From Sordariomycetes sp. S80-01Y (Eukaryota; Ascomycota; Sordariomycetes): 64,000 nt of DNA. The notes below the pieces were generated by a model, which was not told where the DNA came from, ran no database searches, and saw nothing but the letters and a program-made list of their open reading frames with translations. The DNA lies in contig JAXQJY010000032.1 in the NCBI GenBank assembly GCA_037042185.1, positions 2,046,001 to 2,110,000 on the forward strand, read 5' to 3'. Both the position numbers and the translations under genes were made by a program. Of the stretch, positions 53,488 to 62,553 are shown piece after piece (positions within the stretch are counted from its first letter, which is position 1; every line of letters starts with the position of its first letter).

Positions 53488-54330
53488 ATGCCTCGCCTCT
53501 CCCTATTCCGCCTCCCCGCCAAAGTTCGCCGCCGCGTCCGTCGAAACCGAATGTCTACCCTTGCCCTCCTCTTCCTCCTTTGCCTCCTCCTCCTGCTGCC
53601 CTTCTACCTCCTCTACGTGATCTACCGGCCGCCGCGCTACGTCATATCCTACCTCCGCGCGAAATACCCCGACGTTCTCTTCGAGGAGAGCACGAGCGAA
53701 AAGATCATCGCCCTGAGCCTGGACGATGCGCCGAGCCAGTACACAGACGAGATCATGGAGGTGCTGAGGGAGAATGACGCGCATGCCACCTTCTTTGTCA
53801 TCGGCAGCCAGGTCGAAGGGCGTGAGGGGACGCTGAGGAAGCTCATACGCGAGGGCCATGAGCTGGCGAATCATGCTATGAACGACGAGCCGAGTCGGGA
53901 TCTGAGCAACGAGGAGCTTGAGTTCCAGGTGCTGTCTGTGAAGGCGAAGCTCGTGGCGGCGTACACGGCAGAGAACAAGATCCTGCCGAACAATTACTTC
54001 CGACCCGGCTCTGGCCTCTTCAACTTCCGCATGCGCGATCTCCTGGGAAATCGCGGTTTCAGGATCGTGCTGGGGTCAATCTACCCCCATGATCCGCAGA
54101 TTCGTTACCCCAACGTCAATGCGAACCACATCCTCAGCATGGCGCATCCGGGAGGCATCATAATATGCCACGATCGGAGAAAATGGACGGCGCCGATGCT
54201 GAGGATCGTGCTGCCAGAGCTGAAGAAGCAAGGCTACAAGATCGTCACGATTACGGATTTGGTCAATAGCGTGGAGCCGCTGGGTGGGCGGCAAGGGGGT
54301 ATGGCGCAGGCGCAGATTGAGGCCCTGTAA
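53488..54330 (+). CDS. membrane-anchored polysaccharide deacetylase-like protein (CE4/NodB fold)
   Basis: Single exon, 280 residues. Type II membrane topology: a basic N-terminus (KVRRRVRRNR), a membrane segment at about 23-45 and a NodB-type domain at about 70-260. Motif 1 is SLDDAPS (Asp 79/80, usually TFDDGP). Motif 2 is NHAMNDEPS (128-136), with one His at 129 but no second His in the H-x-x-x-H positions. Motif 3 is RPGSG (Arg 172) and the last catalytic-type His is in ICHDRR (228). The short DDAPS form belongs to a mould subgroup I recall, with HAMHDEPS as the common form. The change to HAMND makes the metal site atypical. Likely substrates are chitin-type polymers in the secretory path or cell wall, if it is active. 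Confidence 0.8.
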   Translation: MPRLSLFRLPAKVRRRVRRNRMSTLALLFLLCLLLLLPFYLLYVIYRPPRYVISYLRAKYPDVLFEESTSEKIIALSLDDAPSQYTDEIMEVLRENDAHATFFVIGSQVEGREGTLRKLIREGHELANHAMNDEPSRDLSNEELEFQVLSVKAKLVAAYTAENKILPNNYFRPGSGLFNFRMRDLLGNRGFRIVLGSIYPHDPQIRYPNVNANHILSMAHPGGIIICHDRRKWTAPMLRIVLPELKKQGYKIVTITDLVNSVEPLGGRQGGMAQAQIEAL

Positions 54331-55180
54331 GCAGGCGATGCTTGTTTGATTCTGTATTACTACGAGCTTGGTTCCTCGCGTTGTCTTCGCCGGCAGTCTA
54401 ATCACGTGTGCTTCTCCTACGGGTCGGGTTTTGCTACAGTTTTGCAATGGGAGCTCCGAGCAGGTAAGCTCAAATGGCGCAGATGGGTCGGTATAGACAT
54501 TGAATTATGGCTGAATAGAGATCATTGCCCTTTCTGCTGGACAATGGCATGCGGCTTAACCAAGTGGCGAGAAGTGATTAGTTGCAGCTGTCCGCACACG
54601 TCAATGCCGTGGAAGGACGGGACTGGTGGACTCGACTACCGAGTTCTGCCAACGCCGGCCGGTGCCGATCAGAGGACGTGACGCAGTCTGGGAGAAGGCG
54701 CACCACACAGAGTAAGGACGACAGGGGTCTCCGCCCCAAGTTTCTGGTCTCCATGGTCGTATGCAGGCTCTCTCGAGCTGCTGTGCCACGGGGGCACTCA
54801 TTCCGCCGGCGACACGTCCCGCCCATCCATGTATCACAATGCAGGAAATCAATTGGCAACAGAAGTGAGAAAACAGTAAGCTTGCTTTTGGTTCAAGGAG
54901 AGTCGCGACATCATAATCTCTACGTGTCATAAATAACCAATATCCGCTGTCCACAGGAATAACGCCTCTGTCGTGTGCCAGATGCCCAGTAGACAGTTAC
55001 AAAAAAATCAATGTACCAATGATTGTGCCGCCTCAGTCGATATTAAGGAGTGTCCATCCATGCCTGCCAGTATGTGCGTTTCGCCACTCGCCCGAGTCGA
55101 TGCTCCAGGAAAGAGAAGCAAAGGGAAAGAATATTTACATCGGAACGTATTGCTCAGCCCCCAGGGCTCGATTGTCGGGT
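54331..55180. other. convergent 3' region
   Basis: 850 bp between the stops of the deacetylase gene (plus) and the conserved mould gene (minus). The short frames have no recognisable features, and no RNA gene is seen. Confidence 0.4.
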
Positions 55181-56053
55181 TTAGATCCACATGGGCGCTT
55201 CTGGCTGGGCGTGTGCTTGCGGCCAGAAGGTAGCCATGAGCTCGTGGACCTCGTTCAGGTAGTCGTCTGCGGTCATTTGAATAAGGCCTCGATTCCTAAG
55301 GTACTGCTCATCCTCATGAATGACCTCCAACCGACCTTTTGCGCCGAACTCCTCGGCAAGCTCAGTAACCTGCGCCAGCTCTTGGCCGAACGGGCTTGAG
55401 CTAGTCTTGGATGGCATATGAGAGACCGGCGGTGCAGTCGAGGCTTGGTGGGGGATCGGCGGTGGCGTGAGTTTTGAGGTGTGAGGGACGGAGGATTGTG
55501 AGGTTGTCGAGGTGCGGGTTGATGTTGACGATGACCTCGAGAAGGTCAGGCCAGGGTTCGACTGGTCTGACCCCTGGGAGACCCGCGACATTGAGCGCTT
55601 GCGTGCTAGAGCATCGAATGAATTCTTCTTGGTGTGAGAGGGTGACCGTTTGGGGATGGCTGGTGCATCGGGCGACGGGCCATGCATAACGGCGGTACCG
55701 GGAGCCACGAAGTAGGACGAGAGATGGTTGGCATGAGGCGGGCAGTACTCGGCCTCACCGTCGGGACTCGTCGGGGGCGTGGACTCGGCGGTTACTGTGG
55801 TGGCAGCGTCAGACTCGTCGATGGTCGACCTAGTTGCTCCGGAATCGCTCCTTGATGGGCGTTGAGGGTGGATGTCGGGGGCGTTGTACGAGAGCATATT
55901 GGTTGTATGCACCAGCTGTACTGGAGCTGAGATCTTGTGACGGAGGGGCTGTTGGGAAGACGTCTTGTGCAGTGTGTTGCTGCGCTTGATGCTGTCACCA
56001 AGGTCGGTGCTCCTGTTCGCCCTCCGGGTTGTGAATGCTCTTGACAACGACAT
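55181..56053 (-). CDS. conserved mould protein of unknown function
   Basis: Single exon of 290 residues. The first 215 are Ser/Thr/Pro-rich and disordered, with basic phosphorylation-type sites (RKRSMSRVSQGSD, TKKNSFDALARKR). The last 75 hold a conserved-looking helical region: SSPFGQELAQVTELAEEFG, then VIHEDEQYLRNRGLIQMTADDYLNEVHELM. I recall this C-terminal block, with the DDYLNEI-like motif, from uncharacterised proteins of other moulds. It may be an interaction helix pair. No enzyme or membrane signature is present. The start at 56053 opens MSLSRAFTTRRANRS, which could suggest a mitochondrial signal, but weakly. Confidence 0.75.
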   Translation of the reverse strand: MSLSRAFTTRRANRSTDLGDSIKRSNTLHKTSSQQPLRHKISAPVQLVHTTNMLSYNAPDIHPQRPSRSDSGATRSTIDESDAATTVTAESTPPTSPDGEAEYCPPHANHLSSYFVAPGTAVMHGPSPDAPAIPKRSPSHTKKNSFDALARKRSMSRVSQGSDQSNPGLTFSRSSSTSTRTSTTSQSSVPHTSKLTPPPIPHQASTAPPVSHMPSKTSSSPFGQELAQVTELAEEFGAKGRLEVIHEDEQYLRNRGLIQMTADDYLNEVHELMATFWPQAHAQPEAPMWI

Positions 56054-58593
56054 GGTAAATGGTGGTGCTAGGTCCCGGGGCTTGAAGTTGCTAAAAAGTT
56101 GACGATCCTTGGTCGGATGATATATGTCGCAGGCGTGGACGTGCGATCTGACGTCTTAGTGTCCGCAGGCGATGGTAGCTTGTGATCGGCGAGAAAGCGG
56201 GCGATATGAGACCGTCTACCCAGATTGGCAGGGAAAGAGCCGTTCAGTTGGTTTCCTAGATAGGAAACGTTACAGACCTATGGGCGAGTCGTGCCAGAGG
56301 TGGTGCAGTGACCGGGCGGCGTGGACTGATGTTTCGGACGCAACCCACCAATATGTTGCATCTAAAGCTGAAGTCGGAAGGTAGCTACCGAAGGCTTCTG
56401 CAGCGACTGCGGGGTGTGATGCCACACTTCCAAGGAAAAGAGAGTCTTGTGATCTGTAGAAGAACACAGAGAATAGGAAGAGAAGGAAAGAAAGTAACTG
56501 GGTTAGAGCAACCGGTGACACGATTGTCTTTACGGTCGCTTGGCTGTGACGTGGTGATGCTTGTGGCTCACAATGTGAAGGGTGAGCAAGCTGACGCGAT
56601 GAGTGAAGCGTAAACGCCGCTGCCAATGAGACAGAACAGATGGTCGGCTGCCGCGACGCGGAGATGGTGTCCTTTTGGGTGGTTGTTGCACAGCTAGTGC
56701 AATAGTCGATTGTCGCGAGAGTCGCCTCTTGAGCTGCGGAGCGCGATCCCGTCACACGTCGGTGTCTTTAAGTGGTCAAAGTGTCGAAGGAATCCAGTCG
56801 CTTCGAGTGGTTTGCCACGCGTGGATTGATATGACGCTTGATGCGTGAAGATCTCGAGATACCAAGGGATGATCCACGAATTCAGGGTTCAACAATGATC
56901 GTATGTCGTTGTGCTTGACGTCGTTTTGCGGTGTCTGGAATGTGTAGTTCCAGTGCAGTGGGTGGTAAGAATCCAGTTCTCCAAGGAAAAGTCTCACTGA
57001 GAGAGTGTGTAAAAGGAGCGAGTCGACGCTTCAAGGGAGAGATGAGCGTTGGCCTGCGCTAGGAATGAAGAAGAGAAGAAGCGAAGCAAAGTGAACGACT
57101 CTGCGACAGAAGTCCGTGACGATGATGCACCAGAGGGAAGGAGAGAAGAGCTTGAGGGAATCGGGCAGGAAGGAGCGAGTTGATATCGCAGGCGCATGGC
57201 CAGCAGGTGCATCCCAGAAACCCAAACGCCAGGACGCCGTTGGTCGAGATCCAGGCTAGCGCTGCCGCCGACCCAGGGCAGTTTCCACTTTGGGGACCCC
57301 CTGGTCGGCGGAACTCAGGCACACTCTTCCCTCCTCCCGCTAACCTCTAGCCTCGACGATTGACTTTTTCACGGGATCCAGAGTCGCCTCACTCGCCTCC
57401 AGCAGGCTTCCGCTTTTCCGCCCAAGGCTCCTGGAACAGCGCACGCTGGCTGTGACATTCTCAAATTGACCGACATGTGAGGCTACACTACGCGACGCAC
57501 GGAAAGCTGCGATGAGGCCGCCTTCCGCTCAGCCCTCCGCTTTGGGACTGAGTCGCTCAGACGTGACACGCTGGGCTGCATAGTGCGCCAACACCGGTGA
57601 TTCTTCGCACTTGTGCTGGCTGCAACGCTAGCTGCCCTCGTGGCACTTGACTTTCGACAGCGAGCGCCAAAGGAAAGTTCTGCCGCCACGTCGGTCTGCT
57701 TCCACACCGTTTCCACCGCCGCTATCCTCTTCGATTGCCTTCGCCTAGCTCTTGCACAAAATCCTCGGCGTCGACTCAGGCGATGCAGAGAAGTTCCCCG
57801 TCGGTGCATCTATCTCGGACACGCTCGTCTGGGAACAACGACGAGCTGTACGTATGTACCTGCATGCCCGAGATGCACTCACACTGACAGAGCAAGGCCT
57901 CGTCCAACCGCGAAACAGGCTTGCGATCCTATTGGTCGAATGAATCGCTACCCCTGAGGAACTTGCTGTTTCAGGCTGATGGTGGCGTTTTGTACCTGGC
58001 CTAGACGGGCTAAATTCGGAATCCCTGTCCATCTCGAAACATCAAACCGCTCGGCCGATCAAGAGCTCCTCGCGCTCCACGGTGCTGCCCCAACAAGCCG
58101 GAAGGCACTCCACGGGGATCGCTATTGTCCGTCACGGACCCAGATCAATTATACTTAAGTGACTTCAAGATAGCTCGAAGCTGAGCTGCGTCGGGCTGCA
58201 GGTCTTTGTCACGCCAGAGAGTCGCCTATCCCCATCTTCAGACTCAGGAGGTCTGCATTGAAATTGCGAAGTTCCCCGTCTCAAGAGCCAAGACTCATGC
58301 TCACAACCAACCTCACCGCATCCCTTCCGGATCTGCTTGCATGAAACGACTCTCTTGATCCTATTCGGCTTCCCCTCGTTTCACGGCAGCCGAGAGGCAC
58401 GATCCGACCGATGGTTTCGGCACCCAAGCCAATTGCCACAGCTGGTCCTGATTCAGCATCGAGACTCACAACGGTCATCATTAACCACGAACCCGGTTAC
58501 TTCTGCGTGATCTGGCAACATTGCAATGCTATCTACTCCCAAACACCACGCCCCTCACCAGTAAATACCACAGCATTGCCATCAGGCCTGTAC
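56054..58593. other. long spacer, no gene supported
   Basis: 2.5 kb between the start of the conserved mould gene (minus) and the stop of the M20 gene (minus), the longest gap in the window. The largest frames (56270-56755 minus and 57613-57957 plus) are Ser/Arg/Cys-rich without a domain. The 56054-56600 part is the promoter of the gene at 55181. No repeat or RNA gene was recognised. Confidence 0.4.
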
Positions 58594-60019
58594 CTACCGG
58601 AAGCGACCCAGCGCCAAAAGCGTCCTCTTGGCCAGCTCCAGGTTCTCAAATTCCTCTTTAATCTCATCTAGCATGCCATTCTTGGTCAAAATATCAACCG
58701 CTACGCCAGCCAAGCCTTTAGAAGCCCTCAGGGCACGGTCAAATGCAGGCCTACTTCCCGCGGCAACCTCAAACTCAGAGGTGTGGGGACCGCCGTCAGG
58801 AACAGTACCGTTGGCGGTGACGATCGCGAAGAATGGGTGGATGGCCGGAAATGTGTGGCTGACATCGCCCTGATCGGTACTGCCAGACGGTTGTCTGATC
58901 TTGTCAACGATGGGATTAGGCAGCGTGCCACCAAGGCCCTCGAACCAGGAAGCGTAAGACTCGGCCATGACATCGTTGGTCACCATGTTGGCGTAGCCGC
59001 GAGGCCGGATCGTAACATTCAACTCAGCACCAGTAGCAAGCGCACCAGCCTCGAAGCAGTTCATAAGACGCTCCGTCCACCTGTCTAGTGAGTTCTCGTC
59101 CTTTGACCGAATCTGGAAGCTGGCCTGAGCGAGGCTGGGGATGACATTAATACGGGACCCGCCAGAGGTGATGATTCCGTGGATTTGGTCGGTTGATAGA
59201 GATTGCTGCCGCAACATCGAGATGGCATTGTACGCAAGGACAAGGGCGTCCTGGGCGTTGATGCCCTCCTGAGGACCGGCACTAGCATGAGCCTCCTTCC
59301 CGTAGTACTCGACCTCGAAGCGGTCGGTCGATGATGTTATGGCATAGGGAGTATCTGAGGTTGAAGGATGGGCCATGATCGAGACATCAATCTTGTAATC
59401 GTCGAAGATGCCTTCCTCGAGCATCAAGATTTTGCCTCCGAGACCTGGGTTGATTAGCTAATGTTCCTCGAAACGCCGACGCAACCCTTACTTTCTTCAG
59501 CTGGGGTACCGAACAGGATGACCTTCCCACCAAGCTCCTCAGTGCGCATTATCTCTGCCGTAGCGAGAGCTCCGGCGACTGAAGAGGTGGCGATCAGATT
59601 GTGACCACAGGCGTGGCCAAGCTCGGGCAGAGCGTCTGGCAGGCTTTTAGCTCAGCTCAACCACAATTCACGCCTGACGACATACCATACTCGGCATTGA
59701 AAGAAACGATAGGCCCATCTCCGCTTCCCTCGAAGACGGCAACAAAGGCAGTGCTGATGTTACCGACTGACTTGTGGACTTTCCATCCATCTTGTCCTTC
59801 CATGAACGTTGTCAGCAGCTCATGTGCCTTCTCCTCCTCCCAACCAAGCTCAGGATTGTCATGGATTTCCTTGTTGATACTCCATAGCTCGCTCTCCATG
59901 GAGTCGATATACTTGGAGACGGCATCGAAATGAGGGCTGACGCTGTCGTTGCGAGGGACAATACTCTGCGCCGAAGCACAGGCCGCGAGAGCACAGAGGG
60001 CAAGAAGCTTGGGACCCAT
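58594..60019 (-). CDS. secreted M20-family metallopeptidase/amidohydrolase
   Basis: Zinc amidohydrolase of the M20 family (aminoacylase/peptidase type). Exons (minus) 59686-60019, 59492-59635 and 58594-59444 give 442 residues. A signal peptide is clear (LLALCALAACASAQS). Exon 2 supplies the metal site ELGHACGHN (His 119, His 123) and GTPAEE with the general-base type Glu 158/159. HASAGPQEGINAQDAL and SHTFPAIHPFF carry later family residues. The split dimerisation domain is present. Introns are 50 and 47 bp (donors GTATGT, GTAAGG). The join to exon 3 makes AEESLGGK where relatives usually have AEEGGGGK, which is consistent. Secreted use on peptides or N-acyl amino acids is likely; the exact substrate is unknown. 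Confidence 0.88.
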
Positions 60020-60660
60020 TATGCCGATTGATACTAAAAAAGACCTTTCCTCTTAATCTGGCGGTATCAAAGGGTTCCCATGGTCGTGAGCTTCTTGTAT
60101 AGATATTCGACCATCTCCGCTACCGGCTATCGAAGGCCCTGCTCAAAGCAATCCAAGCAAACAATCTTCTCCGCGCTCTTTTGACCTTCCCACTTCAGTC
60201 TAGATGACATCTTCTTATCTGTCCTGAACGAATGAGAGATGCCCCAAGACCCTGTAAGTGAGGAGTAGCCTGCTGAGGGCTCGTCACGGAGGCAATTGTT
60301 ATCGGTCGTGAGTCCGACAGCGACTGGGGTGGCCACATGGTGAACCCCACTGCCGGGGTTTAGAAGTTGGTGCCGATATGCTTAAAAGCTGCTTCGACCA
60401 AATGCCGCAGAGCCAGTGTGGAGTTGAGGGATATGCATCACCTCCGAGGAACGGACACATCGCTGTCGGGAACTGGAGGAAGCAATGGCCGTCGGATCGA
60501 TGTCAACAGAGATGAGCTGCTGACCGAGATTCCGGAACAGCTTCCTGAGATTGTTGCATTATGGGTATGGTCTATAGAAGTCATGTCCCATGGTTAAGAT
60601 CGTCTCCTGGCCTTGGTATCCATCCCTGTCGAACTCCTAAGATCATCCAGCACTCGTCTT
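60020..60660. other. spacer and promoter of the M20 gene
   Basis: 641 bp between two minus-strand genes: the M20 promoter next to 60020 and the pwp1 3' end next to 60660. No gene was recognised. Confidence 0.4.
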
Positions 60661-62325
60661 TTAAACATCGTCCATAGAGTCATCATCCTCCTCATCCTTG
60701 TCGTTCTCGTCGGCGCCCTCCTCACTGTCGCTGTCCGTCAAGTCCTCCTCCACGCCCACCAACCTGTCCTCGCTCTTCTCGCCCTGCTCAGGCACCCGAT
60801 GGGTGAAGGCTTTGCGCACAGAAGCGTTCGTGCTAGTATCCCAGACATGCATACTACCGTGACTTCCCGCAACCGCCAAGCGGAAACCGACCTCGGGATC
60901 AGGCGCAAACGTCGTGGCAAAGACCTTGCCCACGTCCAGGTCTCGAGAAATGACCAACGAGGGTCCGGTGGCTTGGATGTTCCATAGCTTGACCGTCCGG
61001 TCTGAAGAGCCTGTGGCCATATAGCCTGGGATAACGGGGTTGATGTCAAACGATGAGACGGACTCGTCGTGCGCTTGGAGCGTCCAGACGGACTTGGTGG
61101 CGGTGGGATTTGACGGCGCATTCCTCACATCGTGGTAGTGAACCGCTCCGTTCTCCGTCGACACGAAGAAGAAGTTCTCATTGTGAGGATCCCACCTCAC
61201 ATGCTCAACATCGCTTTCAACACCCCACCTTGGCGCCTTCGCCTCTGGAGCCCTCATATCTGCCGCAACGACTGTGCGATCGTAACTTCCGCTCAACAAG
61301 ACCGTCGGCTGCGACGCATGCCACGCCAGCGAGCAAACTTTGTCGGTGTGGTATGAGTACGACTTGGCGCACTTGGTTGTGTTTAAATCCCATAGCTTGA
61401 CCGTCTTGTCGGCTGAGGCTGAGGCTAGGAGGTTGCGGTGCTGGCGGTTGGCCGCCAGAGATAGAACGGCGTCGACGTGGTATTCGTCATTTGACTTCTT
61501 GCTCTTCTTCTTCTTCTTTTTCTTGTCCTTCTTGTTCTCCTCTACGTTCCCGCCTTGGCCCAGGATAGCATTGGGGTACATGCAGTCGATGGTGTCAAGA
61601 TCCCAGACCTCGATATCAGGATCCATGGTACCAATTGCCACGAAGTTTCCACGGCTGTCCTTGTCCACACTAGGTTTGTTCACTGGGAGATCCAACCACT
61701 CCACCGCCAACGGAATGGCAGGCAGCATGATGTCGTGGTGGACGTATAGATTGTCTGCCGCATCTTCGTACACGTAAACCTCCAGGTGCGCGAGCTCATC
61801 CTCTACTTTCGCGGACAGAATCAAGTTGTCGGTCGCAAGAATCTGCAGGTCTTCGCGCTCTTCGTCGTCGTCGGCTTCGTCCTTGAGGGTGATGTAGGGG
61901 TCTTCCTCGTTGGATTCGTAATAGGCTAGGTTTTTCACGTTGCCAAAGATCCCCATGCTTTCGCCTTGGCCGGGTGCGTCGTCTTCTTTGTCGTAATCGT
62001 CGAGGTTATATTCTTTCAGATCGTCATCATTGAGGCTGTTCTGCGTTAGGACTTGACGATGTTAGGGTTCGTAAAGTACGCACTCGATCTTCTCTGCCTT
62101 CTTTCCTCCCCCAACTTCCATTCCCGAGTCGTCGCCGTCCTTTTTACTGCCCTCGCCATCCTCAGCTTCCTGCGCTTCCTTGAGGTCCTCTTCGGCATCG
62201 TCGAGTTGCAGCTTTGCGAGATCAGCTATGCGCTCGAACTCCTCTTCATTGAACTCGTATTTTTGCGGAAAGGGCGCCGCGAATCCCCTAGGGACCCATT
62301 GGGCCGCCGTAATCATAGAAGTCAT
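60661..62325 (-). CDS. pwp1: periodic tryptophan protein 1 (WD40, ribosome biogenesis)
   Basis: Nucleolar WD40 protein needed for large-subunit rRNA maturation in yeast and mammals. Exons (minus) 62080-62325 and 60661-62040 give 541 residues. The N-terminus MTSMITAAQWVPRGFAA and the acidic KYEFNEEEFERIADLAKLQL helix are family hallmarks. After the join comes NSLNDDDLKEYNLDDYD, then about six WD40 blades (for example LASASADKTVKLWDL, LSGSYDRTVVAADM, ATGSSDRTVKLWNI, VAGSHGSMHVWDT). A Lys run (KKDKKKKKKKSKKS) lies inside the WD region, and the C-terminus is very acidic. The intron is only 39 nt (GTACTT...ACGCAG), includes a CTAAC branch element, and must be removed because it holds an in-frame stop. 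It is head to head with prp16. Confidence 0.92.
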
Positions 62326-62553
62326 GGTTGCTGAGTGACGGTAAAAAGTGTCCTGCAGCGATGGATTAGGCGTCGCGATACTGCGACCGCCACAAAGAAA
62401 TTCTCCTCCAAAACTTTTATGGTGGGGTTTATCGATAAGAGCTGGCGTTTGAGGTACGTAGACTCGGCGCGGCTGGATTCCTTGACGCCCCCTGTCGTTG
62501 CATGGTTTCCATTTCCTCAGCAACCGATATCAACCGACGAAGCATACGAAGCC
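62326..62553. promoter_or_regulatory. bidirectional promoter pwp1 / prp16
   Basis: Only 228 bp separate the two start codons, so the promoters must overlap or be shared. It is G/C-moderate, with no clear TATA box on either side. Both genes act in nuclear RNA maturation (pre-rRNA and pre-mRNA), which would make joint control sensible. Confidence 0.5.
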
